A stretch of 52,671 nucleotides of DNA, from NCBI GenBank assembly GCA_029218545.1, contig JAQXRN010000200.1:1-52671 (forward strand), written 5' to 3'. This DNA is from Bacillota bacterium (GTDB lineage: Bacteria; Bacillota; Clostridia; Peptostreptococcales; Anaerovoracaceae). Of this stretch, positions 17,089 through 27,854 are shown piece after piece. The notes beneath the pieces were generated by a model that did not search any database, was not told the origin of the DNA, and was given only the letters and a program-made list of their open reading frames with translations. The translations under genes and the position numbers were made by a program. Within the stretch, counting starts at the first letter, position 1. Each line of letters begins with the position of its first letter.

Positions 17089-17489
17089 TATTTTGCCTTT
17101 GTCATCTTAATAGTATTTTTGCAATTTTCTTCTTTTATAATCTCAACATCACTCATAAGTGTTTTAATAACATAAAGAGATAAATCTCCCTCATTAGGGC
17201 AGTCAAGGCACGGTTTTTTCAGCTTTTTAAGGTTGTGACCTTCACTTGTATCTCTTACTGTTATTTGAATTTTTTCTTTTTCTATTACACATTCAACTTC
17301 ATATTCCTCAGCAAAACCTTCTGATCCATGACATGTAATATTCTTGCATGCCTCACTTACAGCTGTCTTTATATCTTCGATTTCTTCATAATCAAATCCT
17401 GCTGTATCGGCAATGGAACCTACTGCAAGTCTAACCATAGTAATGTAATCAGGTTTACCTGGAATGACAAATTTTAAATTGTCTGCCAT
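17088..17489 (-). CDS. RsbW-like anti-sigma factor with degenerate nucleotide-binding motifs
   Basis: 133 residues of the GHKL/HATPase fold; RsbW and SpoIIAB bind their sigma factor and phosphorylate an anti-anti-sigma partner. IRLAVGS-like start, EEIEDIKTAVSEACKN (N box with Glu46 and Asn50) are conserved. The G1 region reads ITVRDTSEGHN (Asp80 kept, the following Gly lost), and the G2 region EGDLSLYVIKTLMSDV has Asp102 and Ser104 where Bacillus subtilis RsbW has glycines (GGLGL). It has six cysteines (48, 53, 67, 94, 97, 123), including CLDC in the lid. Function as the holding factor of the overlapping sigma gene is likely; kinase activity is uncertain. It starts 20 bases after gyrA, preceded by GGAGG. 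Confidence 0.82.
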   Translation of the reverse strand: MADNLKFVIPGKPDYITMVRLAVGSIADTAGFDYEEIEDIKTAVSEACKNITCHGSEGFAEEYEVECVIEKEKIQITVRDTSEGHNLKKLKKPCLDCPNEGDLSLYVIKTLMSDVEIIKEENCKNTIKMTKAK

Positions 17490-17509
17490 ATTTGGCCTCC
17501 TTCTTTATG

Positions 17510-19999
17510 CTACATCTGGATTTGTTCTTCGCCTGTTGAATCTTCTTCTGTTATTTCTTTTTCCAATTCATCTTGGCGCGCAACCTTTGCCAGGGAAATA
17601 ATATTTGCATCTTCAGAAATATTCATTATTTTAACACCCTGTGTAGCTCTACCTAATTTTGATATTTCCTTTGCCTGCATTCTGATGATTATTCCATCTG
17701 AATTGATTAGCATTACATCATCGTCGTCATCTACAACAATTGCGCCTACAAGTTCACCTGTCTTCTTAAATTTTGCCTTATCATAAGTCAGAAGACCTTT
17801 GCCGCCTCTTACCTGAACCTTGTATTCTTCAACTTTAGTTCTCTTACCAAAACCCTTCTGAGTTACTACTAAAAGCTCCTGACCTGGTTCAACAAGTTCC
17901 ATTGAAACGACTTCATCATCCTTTTCAAGCTTGATTGCTCTTACACCGCCGGCAATTCTTCCCATAGGTCTTACATCTTCTTCTGAGAAGCATATACATT
18001 TTCCATGTTTTGTTACAATTATTACATTGTTTTGTCCTGTTGTCTGTTTAATTCCAATTAACTCATCGCCTTCTTTTAAATTCATTGCAATTAAACCTGT
18101 TTTTCTGTTTGTATCAAAACTTGACAGGGAAGTCTTTTTAATTATACCGTCCTTTGTTACGCCAATTAGGAATTTATCTTCGGCAAATTCTTTAATTGGA
18201 ATTACTGCAGTGACTCTTTCTCTCTGGAGTAAATTTAAGAAGTTTACAACCGGAGTACCCTTAGCAGTTCTCGTTGCTTCAGGAATTTCATAAGCTTTTA
18301 TCCTATGTGCCTTTCCTGTATTTGTAAAGAATAATAGGTGATCGTGAGTAGAAGTGATAATCATATTCTTTACAAAGTCATTTTCACGGGTTGTTAAAGC
18401 AGTTATTCCTTTGCCTCCACGTTTCTGTGCCCTATATGTGTCTACAGGAACTCTCTTTACATAACCAAGATGGGAAAGAGTGATACATACTTTTTCTTCT
18501 TCTATTAAATCCTCTTCATCGATTTCATGTTCACCGGCTTTAATCTTTGTTTTTCTCTTATCGCCCCATTTATTTCTGATTTCGATGAGTTCGTCTTTAA
18601 TTACTCCCATTAATTTATTTTCGTCTTCAAGTAATTCTTTGTAATAAGCTATTTTCTTTAATAGTTCGTCATATTCATTTTGAATTTTCTCTTTTTCCAG
18701 ACCCTGCAGTCTACGTAGTTGCATGTCTAAAATTGCCTGAGCTTGGATTTCTGTAAATCCGAATCTTTCCATTAATTTTTCTTTAGCATCATTGTAGCTG
18801 CTTCTGATAATTTTAATAATTTCATCGATGTTATCAAGAGCAATCAGATAACCTTCTAAAATATGAGCTCTGGCTTCTGCTTTTTTCTTATCGTAAATTG
18901 TTCTTCTTGTAACAACTTCCTTCTGGTGCTTTAAATATTCAGAAATAATTTCCTTTAAATTAAGTACCCTAGGTCTTCCGTCAACAAGAGCAAGCATAAT
19001 CATTGAAAAACTATCCTGAAGCTGAGTATGCTTGTACAATCTATTGAGAATGATGTTAGCGTTTGCATCTCTTTTTAATTCGATAACAATACGCATTCCT
19101 TTTCTGTTGGACTCGTCACGAATTGCTGTAATTCCATCAACCTTTTTATCTCTAACTAATTCGGCTATTTTTTCAATCAATCTTGCCTTATTAACCTGAT
19201 AAGGTATTTCCGTAACAATAATCTGCTGCTTTCCATGTGAAGCTTCTTCTATTTCTGTAACAGCTCTGACAACAACCTTACCTTGACCTGTGCGATAGGC
19301 TTCTTTCATTGAGTTTTTGCCCATTATAATAGCACCGGTAGGAAAGTCAGGACCCTTTACAATTTTAGTCAGGTCATCAACTGTTGCGTCCGGTTCATCT
19401 ATAAGCTTTACACAAGCATCTATTACTTCAGTTAAATTATGCGGAGGTATTGATGTGGCCATACCTACAGCAATACCATTTGATCCATTTACAAGAAGAT
19501 TTGGAATTCTTGCCGGTAAAACCTTAGGTTCTTCCTCTTCACCATCGAAGTTAGGCATGAAATCCACTGTTTCCTTATCCAGATCTCTTAACATCTGCAG
19601 GGCAAGAGGTGTCATTCTTGCTTCAGTATAACGCATTGCAGCTGCGCCATCTCCGTCCACTGAACCGAAGTTACCATGTCCGTCTACGAGAGGGTAGTGA
19701 GTATTGAATGGCTGAGCAAGTCTGACCATTGCATCATATATTGAAGAGTCACCGTGTGGGTGATATTTACCCATTACTTCACCGACAATACGAGCCGATT
19801 TCTTATGAGGTTTATCAGGAGTAACACCTAATCCGGACATACCATAAAGAATTCTTCTGTGTACAGGCTTTAATCCGTCTCTTACGTCAGGAAGGGCACG
19901 GCCGACGATTACGCTCATGGCGTAGTCGATATATGAATCTTTCATTTCTTTATTAATTTCATGTTGAATTAATTTCTGATCTTCTAAAAATGTTGCCAT
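17510..19999 (-). CDS. gyrA: DNA gyrase subunit A
   Basis: 829 residues. Breaks and rejoins DNA to introduce negative supercoils, in an A2B2 complex. The winged-helix segment has [19 protein letters not shown] (quinolone-resistance region with the drug-sensitive-type Ser and Asp at E. coli positions 83 and 87) and the catalytic tyrosine in RYTEARM near residue 120. The C-terminal beta-pinwheel holds the GyrA box QKRGGKGI, which distinguishes gyrase from topoisomerase IV. The C-terminal tail is acidic. It starts 17 bases after gyrB with GGAGG upstream. Confidence 0.97.
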   Translation of the reverse strand: MATFLEDQKLIQHEINKEMKDSYIDYAMSVIVGRALPDVRDGLKPVHRRILYGMSGLGVTPDKPHKKSARIVGEVMGKYHPHGDSSIYDAMVRLAQPFNTHYPLVDGHGNFGSVDGDGAAAMRYTEARMTPLALQMLRDLDKETVDFMPNFDGEEEEPKVLPARIPNLLVNGSNGIAVGMATSIPPHNLTEVIDACVKLIDEPDATVDDLTKIVKGPDFPTGAIIMGKNSMKEAYRTGQGKVVVRAVTEIEEASHGKQQIIVTEIPYQVNKARLIEKIAELVRDKKVDGITAIRDESNRKGMRIVIELKRDANANIILNRLYKHTQLQDSFSMIMLALVDGRPRVLNLKEIISEYLKHQKEVVTRRTIYDKKKAEARAHILEGYLIALDNIDEIIKIIRSSYNDAKEKLMERFGFTEIQAQAILDMQLRRLQGLEKEKIQNEYDELLKKIAYYKELLEDENKLMGVIKDELIEIRNKWGDKRKTKIKAGEHEIDEEDLIEEEKVCITLSHLGYVKRVPVDTYRAQKRGGKGITALTTRENDFVKNMIITSTHDHLLFFTNTGKAHRIKAYEIPEATRTAKGTPVVNFLNLLQRERVTAVIPIKEFAEDKFLIGVTKDGIIKKTSLSSFDTNRKTGLIAMNLKEGDELIGIKQTTGQNNVIIVTKHGKCICFSEEDVRPMGRIAGGVRAIKLEKDDEVVSMELVEPGQELLVVTQKGFGKRTKVEEYKVQVRGGKGLLTYDKAKFKKTGELVGAIVVDDDDDVMLINSDGIIIRMQAKEISKLGRATQGVKIMNISEDANIISLAKVARQDELEKEITEEDSTGEEQIQM

Positions 20000-20016
20000 T
20001 TATGCACCCTCCTTTC

Positions 20017-21939
<1,923 letters not shown>

Positions 21940-22055
21940 CTAAAAACTTCCTTTTTTTATAAATTATTTTTCTGTTAAAAATAAACAGTAATTCAACCTA
22001 CAGTATATCACAATTTTTTGTTTTTGTGGAATTAAATTTTTATTAATAAAATAAT

Positions 22056-22095
22056 AAAAACTCTAATAAACAGAGTATATATTTGTTTATTAGAG
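22056..22095 (-). terminator. Terminator of the dnaN-recF unit
   Basis: Perfect 12-bp stem: plus-strand 22061-22072 (CTCTAATAAACA) pairs with 22084-22095. Read leftward it ends in a T run (22060-22056). The recF stop codon lies within the first arm as transcribed. Confidence 0.88.
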
Positions 22096-23175
22096 CTTAA
22101 TTTTACCTTTTTCAATATTATAAATATTTCCCTTTTTAAGTTCTTCTTCGAGACAGGGTGTTATTTCTGTTGTTGTAATAAACAATTGTGTATCTGAGAG
22201 CGTTTTTACCAGAAATTTTTGACGTGTAGAGTCTAATTCTGACATTACATCATCTAAAAGAAGAATTGCGCTTTCTCCTGATTCTTCTTTAATTAAATTT
22301 AATTCCGCTAGCTTTAATGAAAGTGCTGCAGTACGCTGCTGACCCTGAGATCCGAAATTTCTTACATTTACATCATCAATAAAGAACTGTATATCATCTC
22401 TATGTGGTCCTTTCGTAGTCGTTCTTAATCTTAAATCATTATTAACTGATTTTTTTAATTCTTCATAAAGTGCTTTTTTATTATCATTTAAATTAAAAAC
22501 ATTTGGATCATATTCTATTTTTAATGATTCTTTTCCATTGGTTATTTTTTTATGTATATCACTGCTTATTACATCAATCTTTTTTATAAAATTCTGACGC
22601 ATTTCAATTATTTTTGAACCATACTCGGCCAATTGAATATCCCAAATATCTAAAATCGTAAAATCTATATCTTTTTCTTTTAAATATATATTTCTCTGAG
22701 ATAATACTTTTTTATAATTTGACAAACTGTTATAGTATGAAGGTTTTAACATACTGAGTTCTCTGTCAATAAATTTTCTTCTCTTTTCAGGCTCGTCTTT
22801 TACAATTTTTAGGTCTTCAGGTGAAAAAATAACTATATATACCTTTTCTAATAGGTCAGAAGCCTTGCTTGCACTTATACCATCAATTTTAATAAATTTA
22901 CCTTTATTTTTATCTATTTTTATTTCTATATTTACAGGAAAAAGTTCTTTTTCAGCCATAATTTTTATCGTGCAATAATCTTTGCCAAACCTTATCATTT
23001 CAAAATCCTTAGATGTTCTAAAGGATTTTGAAATTGAAGACATAAAAATTGCCTCAAGCAGATTTGTTTTTCCCTGAGCATTATCACCTATTATAAAGTT
23101 AATATTCTTGTTGAATTCCAGATGAATTTCATCGTAATTTCTGAAATTCTTTAATTCTAATTCTTTTATATACAT
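22090..23175 (-). CDS. recF: DNA replication and repair protein RecF
   Basis: 361 residues, ABC/SMC-like ATPase that loads RecA at single-strand gaps. Walker A GDNAQGKTNLLEA (about 34-46), signature motif FGSQGQQRT (about 290) and Walker B ILLLDDVMSELD (about 315). MYIKELELKNFRNYDEI is the typical N-terminus. The start is preceded by AAGGAA. The small S4-domain gene yaaA that commonly separates dnaN and recF in Firmicutes is missing; a hairpin occupies the 44-base gap. Confidence 0.95.
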   Translation of the reverse strand: MYIKELELKNFRNYDEIHLEFNKNINFIIGDNAQGKTNLLEAIFMSSISKSFRTSKDFEMIRFGKDYCTIKIMAEKELFPVNIEIKIDKNKGKFIKIDGISASKASDLLEKVYIVIFSPEDLKIVKDEPEKRRKFIDRELSMLKPSYYNSLSNYKKVLSQRNIYLKEKDIDFTILDIWDIQLAEYGSKIIEMRQNFIKKIDVISSDIHKKITNGKESLKIEYDPNVFNLNDNKKALYEELKKSVNNDLRLRTTTKGPHRDDIQFFIDDVNVRNFGSQGQQRTAALSLKLAELNLIKEESGESAILLLDDVMSELDSTRQKFLVKTLSDTQLFITTTEITPCLEEELKKGNIYNIEKGKIKL

Positions 23176-23183
23176 TTTTTTCC

Positions 23184-23210
23184 TTAAAAATCCGGCTGTT
23201 AAGCCGGATT
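23184..23210 (-). terminator. Terminator-like hairpin between dnaN and recF
   Basis: AATCCGGCT (23189-23197) and AGCCGGATT (23202-23210) form a perfect 9-bp GC-rich stem with a 4-base loop; read leftward it is followed by TTTTT. RecF has no clear promoter of its own here, so this may attenuate dnaN read-through. Confidence 0.75.
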
Positions 23211-23219
23211 AATTTTTAT

Positions 23220-24332
23220 TTATTGACTTATTCTTACAGGTAATACTAAATATTCAAAACTATCACCACTTATTGGCTTTATCAGACATGGACTTACATT
23301 TGTATTAAAAAGCATATTTATACTTTCATCATCAACAACCTTAAGCACATCTATTAAATATTTTGAGTTAAAGCCAATAGTTAAATCGTTACCTTCTTTT
23401 GAAATAATAATTTCTTCTTTAACATTACCTTCTTCAGACTTTGATGTAATTTCCATTATATTATCTTTTATTTCAAGTCTTACAAGATTATTTTTTCCTA
23501 CCTTTGCCAGAAGAGAAGCTCTTTCCACACTGTCTAAAAAGTCATTTTTATTTAAAACAACTCTGCATGAACTGTCAGCTGGAATTATTCTCTTATAGTT
23601 CATAAATTCTCCTTCGAGAAGTCTAATAACTATTTTTGTATTTTCCATAATAAATACAGCTTTTTTTGTATTTAATAGCATTGTAACATCATCATTATCT
23701 ATATCAGTTTCTGATATAATTCTGCTTATTTCATTTAAAATCTTTGCAGGAATAATAATATTCTGACGTTTTTTGTTTTTCATACTTTCTCTTGCAATAG
23801 CCATTCTAAATCCATCAATAGCTACCATATTTAAAGTGTTTTCTTCCATTTCAACAAGAACACCTGTCATTGCACCTTTATTTTCGTCAATGCTTGCTGA
23901 AAAAGAAGTCTTTTTAATCATATCCTTTAGAATTTCCTTATTAAATACCAGCTCTTCAGAATCCTTTTCATTAGGATTAATATTTGGAAATTCTTCTGCA
24001 GACAGACCAATAATATTGAATTCAGAATTAGAGCATTTTATCTGTACTTTTCCATTGTTTTCTTCAATATAAATATCACCGTCAGGCAGCTTTCTTATTA
24101 TGTCTCCAAAAAGCTTTGAAAGAACAACTATCTCACCTGGTTCACTGTTGTCAACTTTTATTTTCTTTTCAATACTAATGTCAAGATCAGAAGCCGACAT
24201 TGTAAGTATTCCATTATTATCTACTCTTAAAAGTATTCCCTTTAAAATTGGAATAGTAGTTCTTATTGTAACTGCTTTTGAAACTATATTAAGAGCTTTA
24301 GTTAAGGTCTGCTGATTGCAAGAAAATCTCAT
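23220..24332 (-). CDS. dnaN: DNA polymerase III sliding clamp (beta subunit)
   Basis: 370 residues, the usual length; three topologically repeated domains form the homodimeric ring that tethers polymerase. MRFSCNQQTLTKALNIVSKAV at the N-terminus and the C-terminal YLVLPVRI, which contributes to the clamp-binding pocket, are recognisable. I start at ATG 24332-24330, preceded by GGAGGTATAAA; a start five residues upstream would lie over that ribosome site. It follows dnaA by 171 bases that carry a DnaA box. Confidence 0.96.
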   Translation of the reverse strand: MRFSCNQQTLTKALNIVSKAVTIRTTIPILKGILLRVDNNGILTMSASDLDISIEKKIKVDNSEPGEIVVLSKLFGDIIRKLPDGDIYIEENNGKVQIKCSNSEFNIIGLSAEEFPNINPNEKDSEELVFNKEILKDMIKKTSFSASIDENKGAMTGVLVEMEENTLNMVAIDGFRMAIARESMKNKKRQNIIIPAKILNEISRIISETDIDNDDVTMLLNTKKAVFIMENTKIVIRLLEGEFMNYKRIIPADSSCRVVLNKNDFLDSVERASLLAKVGKNNLVRLEIKDNIMEITSKSEEGNVKEEIIISKEGNDLTIGFNSKYLIDVLKVVDDESINMLFNTNVSPCLIKPISGDSFEYLVLPVRISQ

Positions 24333-24401
24333 TTTATACCTCCGCAATATTTATTAATTATATTATTTTGTAGTAATAGTTGTTGTTGGCAATATGGATT
24401 A

Positions 24402-24454
24402 TGTGGATAATTACCTCAGGCATTGAAAATTACTTTATTAACAGTTGTTAATAA
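24402..24454. promoter_or_regulatory. Second DnaA-box patch between dnaA and dnaN
   Basis: TGTGGATAA (24402-24410) is a perfect DnaA box in reverse orientation. TTATTAACA (24435-24443) and TGTTAATAA (24446-24454) form an inverted pair two bases apart, each resembling a degenerate box. A bipartite origin flanking dnaA is known in other Firmicutes; its role here is inferred. Confidence 0.6.
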
Positions 24455-24503
24455 CTATATGGAAAACCTGTAAACAAAAATATAATAGTATGAAAAATTT
24501 AAT

Positions 24504-25877
24504 TTATTCTCTAATTTCTTCTTTTAGTTTTTCTATAACATTCTTTAAATTTTTATCTTCTTTTAAATCGTTTTCAATTTTTTCACATGCATATAAGACT
24601 GTAGTGTAATGTTTACCTCCAAATGCCTGTCCTATTTTAGGAAGGGAGTAGTCGGTGGTTTCTCTCAATAAATACATTGCAATCTGTCTTGGATATGCAA
24701 TATTATTTGTTCTTTTTGAAGATTCCATATCGGAAAGTTTTATTCCGTAATGATTGCATACTACTTTTTTTATCTTTTCAGGTGTTATTACAGATTCCAT
24801 TCCGCTTAAAATATCTTTTAAGACTCGTTTTGCAAATGCTTTATCAGGTTTTTCTTTTAATAATTGAGAAAATGATATTACTCTCGTAAGAGCACCTTCA
24901 AGTTCCCTGATATTATCCTTTATTTTTTCAGCTATTAAGCATATTACATCGTAAAATTCAGGGTTTTCTTCAAAATTAATATTTAGATTTTCAGCTTTTT
25001 TTACAAGAATTGCTACTCTTGTTTCATAATCCGGCTGCTGGATGTCAGCTATCAGATTCCATTGTAATCTTGAACGTATTCTTTCTTCAAGATTTACCAG
25101 TTTATTTGGAGCTTTGTCACTTGATATAATAATCTGTTTTTTTGAATTATATAATGCCTCGAATGTATGGAAAAATTCTTCCTGTGTACTTTCTTTTCCT
25201 TCGATAAATTGAATATCGTCTATAAGAAGAACATCTACTTTTCTATATTTAGATTTAAATTCATTAGTCTTTTTTTCTTGAATTGATCTGATAAGTTCTG
25301 TAGTAAACATTTCAGATGAAACATAAAGAACATTTAATTCAGGATTGTTTTCAAGAAGATGAATTCCTATTGCATGCATTAAATGGGTCTTACCAAGTCC
25401 TGACCCTCCATATATGTAAAGTGGATTGTATGCCTCTGAAGGAGATTCAGCTACTGCTAGAGCAGCTGCATGAGCATACTTGTTGCTGTTACCTACAACA
25501 AAGTTTTCAAAATTATATTTAGGATTAAATATCTTCTCTTTATCAAAACCGGAATTATTCTTTTTTATTATAGTAGATTCTTCCGTCTTTTTATTATCTT
25601 CAGAAGAATATTCATCAGAATTTTTTAATATAACGCGATATTCATCACCTATAACCAGCTTAAATGCTCCTTCAAGGGTGGTTAAATATCTATTTTTTAT
25701 CGTATTTATTATAAAATCATTTCTTTTATCATCAGAACTAATCTCTAAATATGCTATTTTTAATTCATAGTCTATTTTTCTTAGTTTGAGTGGTTTAAAC
25801 CATGTTTCAAAGCTTATTGGTGTAACATTTTCTTTTATTGTTTCAAGAACATCATTCCAAATTATTTTATTTTCCAT
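24504..25877 (-). CDS. dnaA: Chromosomal replication initiator DnaA
   Basis: 457 residues from ATG 25877, which begins MENKIIWNDVLETI; the frame is open 23 codons further but that part is unlike the family and runs through a promoter-like region. Domain I about 1-85; a short acidic linker; AAA+ domain III from about 115 with YGGSGLGKTHLMHAIG (Walker A) and LLIDDIQF (Walker B); domain IV helix-turn-helix from about 345. The DNA-binding signature, normally GGRDHTTV, reads GGKHYTTV at residues 420-427. No strong ribosome site precedes the start. Confidence 0.96.
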   Translation of the reverse strand: MENKIIWNDVLETIKENVTPISFETWFKPLKLRKIDYELKIAYLEISSDDKRNDFIINTIKNRYLTTLEGAFKLVIGDEYRVILKNSDEYSSEDNKKTEESTIIKKNNSGFDKEKIFNPKYNFENFVVGNSNKYAHAAALAVAESPSEAYNPLYIYGGSGLGKTHLMHAIGIHLLENNPELNVLYVSSEMFTTELIRSIQEKKTNEFKSKYRKVDVLLIDDIQFIEGKESTQEEFFHTFEALYNSKKQIIISSDKAPNKLVNLEERIRSRLQWNLIADIQQPDYETRVAILVKKAENLNINFEENPEFYDVICLIAEKIKDNIRELEGALTRVISFSQLLKEKPDKAFAKRVLKDILSGMESVITPEKIKKVVCNHYGIKLSDMESSKRTNNIAYPRQIAMYLLRETTDYSLPKIGQAFGGKHYTTVLYACEKIENDLKEDKNLKNVIEKLKEEIRE

Positions 25878-25932
25878 ATTAAACCCGCTTTTCTTAAAGT
25901 ATAATGTGTGTGTTTCTATTCTATAAAAAAAG

Positions 25933-26009
25933 TTATCCACAAGCAAGTATCAATTATTAAATATAGTAAAATTAATTATTACATATAGTTATCCATATAT
26001 TGTGGATAA
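25933..26009. other. Chromosomal origin (oriC) DnaA-box cluster
   Basis: TTATCCACA at 25933-25941 (perfect box), TTATCCATA at 25989-25997 (one mismatch) and TGTGGATAA at 26001-26009 (perfect, reverse). Between them 25945-25988 is almost entirely A/T and is the candidate unwinding element. It lies between dnaA and a divergent histidine operon; gene order changes strand here, as expected for the origin. Confidence 0.82.
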
Positions 26010-26043
26010 AGTTATGAACAACTTTAAGATAAATAAAAATAAA

Positions 26044-26072
26044 TTGACTTTAATGATTTAAAGTAGTAAAAT
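26044..26072 (+). promoter_or_regulatory. Promoter of the histidine operon
   Basis: TTGACT (26044-26049), 17 bp, TAAAAT (26067-26072), about 32 bases before hisZ. It begins 35 bases after the last DnaA box. No histidine-rich leader peptide, T-box or terminator hairpin is visible in the short leader. Confidence 0.7.
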
Positions 26073-26103
26073 AGAAAAGTAATTTTTAAGGAGAAATAAT
26101 AAA

Positions 26104-27222
26104 ATGCAGATTGAAAATAACATTTTGAAAACAGACGAGAAAATAGCTTTTTTATTAAGATCACTATATCACAGATTCGGATACAGTCATTACAAAATGA
26201 AAAAGTTTGAAGAGTATGAATTATATGCAAGAAATAGAGATTTCTTATCTTCTGAGTCAATTATTTCCTTTACTGATGCGACAGGAAAACTTATGGCATT
26301 AAAACCTGATGTAACTCTGTCTATAATTAATAATTCTCAAGATGAAGAAAAACAGATAAAAAAATTATACTACGACGAAAACGTATACAGATTGAATAAA
26401 GGTTTCAGTTCTTTTAGTGAAATAAGGCAGATAGGATTAGAATGTATAGGTTACTTGAGTATTTATGAAATATGTGAAGTAGTAGGACTTGCTTTAAAAA
26501 GCCTTGAAAATATTACTGAAAATTACATATTTGAAATATCACATATAGGTCTTTTAAATTCAATATTTGAAGAAAACAAAATTGAAGATAGAATTAAGAA
26601 TAAAATTCTCAATTGTATAAGAAGCAAAAGTATTGATGAGTTCGATATGATTTGCAAAACTGAACAAATAGATGAAAATATAATAAATAAACTAAAGGTT
26701 TTCATGAAAAATTTCAGAAGCATTGATGAAGCAATTTCTGAATTGAAAAATATTTGTTCAACAGAAATTTCAAAAAAAGAAATGGATGAATTTAATGAAG
26801 TTCTTAACTTTATAAAGCAGATGGGATATGATGAAAATTCAAAAGTTAATTTTGCATTAACAAATGATATTAATTACTATAGTGGTGTCGCTTTTAAAGG
26901 ATATGTTATGGGTATTCCTTCTGGAATTATTTCCGGAGGACAATATGATAATCTTATGGAAAAAATGGGTAGAACATCAAATGCTATTGGGTTTGCAGTA
27001 TATTTAAATGAATTAAAGAGATTAGGTTCATCAAAATCTGAGTACGATGTTGATATTTTACTTCTTCATGAAGGTTATATGGCAGAAGCGGTTAATGAGG
27101 TTAAAATTTTATCTAAATACGGTAAATCTGTTTGGGTTTCTGATTTTATTCCAAAAAATATTAAGTACCGCAAACTACTAAAGATGACAGATAAAGGAGT
27201 AATAGAATATGAAAGTAATTGA
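26104..27222 (+). CDS. hisZ: ATP phosphoribosyltransferase regulatory subunit
   Basis: 372 residues, a histidyl-tRNA-synthetase paralogue that forms the hetero-octamer with short HisG. Class II synthetase motifs are recognisable: FTDATGKLMALKPDVTLSI (motif 2-like region about 60-78), DINYYSGVAFKGY and SGGQYDNLMEKMG. It lacks the anticodon-binding domain of true HisRS. AAGGAG at 26088-26093 precedes it. It is the first gene of the his operon and overlaps hisG by 14 bases. The need for HisZ agrees with the short HisG next to it. Confidence 0.93.
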   Translation: MQIENNILKTDEKIAFLLRSLYHRFGYSHYKMKKFEEYELYARNRDFLSSESIISFTDATGKLMALKPDVTLSIINNSQDEEKQIKKLYYDENVYRLNKGFSSFSEIRQIGLECIGYLSIYEICEVVGLALKSLENITENYIFEISHIGLLNSIFEENKIEDRIKNKILNCIRSKSIDEFDMICKTEQIDENIINKLKVFMKNFRSIDEAISELKNICSTEISKKEMDEFNEVLNFIKQMGYDENSKVNFALTNDINYYSGVAFKGYVMGIPSGIISGGQYDNLMEKMGRTSNAIGFAVYLNELKRLGSSKSEYDVDILLLHEGYMAEAVNEVKILSKYGKSVWVSDFIPKNIKYRKLLKMTDKGVIEYESN

Positions 27223-27841
27223 TGTAGCCCTTCCCAAGGGAAGATTGGGCGAAAAAGTATATGATTTATTTGAAGCCTCAGGTTATGAGTGTCCTTCAAT
27301 AAAAGAAGATAATCGTAAGCTTATTTTCGAAAACAAAGATCTCGGTTTAAGATTTTTCTGGGTTAAGCCTTCAGATGTAGCTATATATGTTGAAAGAGGA
27401 GCTGCAGATATAGGCGTATGTGGTAAAGATATTCTTTTAGAGTATGATCCCGATGTCTATGAACTATTGGATTTAAAAATAGGAAAATGCAGAATGGCAG
27501 TAGCAGCTAAAGATGGTTTTAAAGACGATTCAGATGTTCCGCTAAGAGTTGCCACAAAATTTTCAAAAATTACTGAAGATTTTTACTCAAAAAAATGCAG
27601 GGAGATAGATATTATCCATTTAAATGGTTCAATAGAAATCGCTCCAATATTAAATTTGTCCGATGTAATAGTTGATATTGTTGAAACAGGTAAAACTTTA
27701 TATGAAAATAACCTTAAACCCATAGAAACAATTATGCCAATCAGTGCAAGACTTATTTCTAATAAGGCAAGCTATCAGTTTAAGAATGAAATAATTGAAG
27801 ATATTAAAGAAAAGTTATCACTTCAGGTAAAAAATTTGTAA
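27209..27841 (+). CDS. hisG: ATP phosphoribosyltransferase, short form
   Basis: 210 residues. Condenses ATP and PRPP, the committed step of histidine synthesis. LPKGRLGEKVYDLFE near the N-terminus and the PRPP-binding segment DVIVDIVETGKTLYENNL (about 153-170) are conserved. The C-terminal ACT-like regulatory domain of long HisG is absent, so feedback control would be through HisZ. GGAG lies inside the end of hisZ. Confidence 0.95.
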   Translation: MKVIDVALPKGRLGEKVYDLFEASGYECPSIKEDNRKLIFENKDLGLRFFWVKPSDVAIYVERGAADIGVCGKDILLEYDPDVYELLDLKIGKCRMAVAAKDGFKDDSDVPLRVATKFSKITEDFYSKKCREIDIIHLNGSIEIAPILNLSDVIVDIVETGKTLYENNLKPIETIMPISARLISNKASYQFKNEIIEDIKEKLSLQVKNL

Positions 27842-27854
27842 ATAAGAGGAAAAA

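Noticed and set aside
25945-26103. Histidine leader peptide or T-box upstream of hisZ
   Set aside because: No run of His codons, no T-box motif and no terminator hairpin is visible; the transcript leader would be only about 25 bases.
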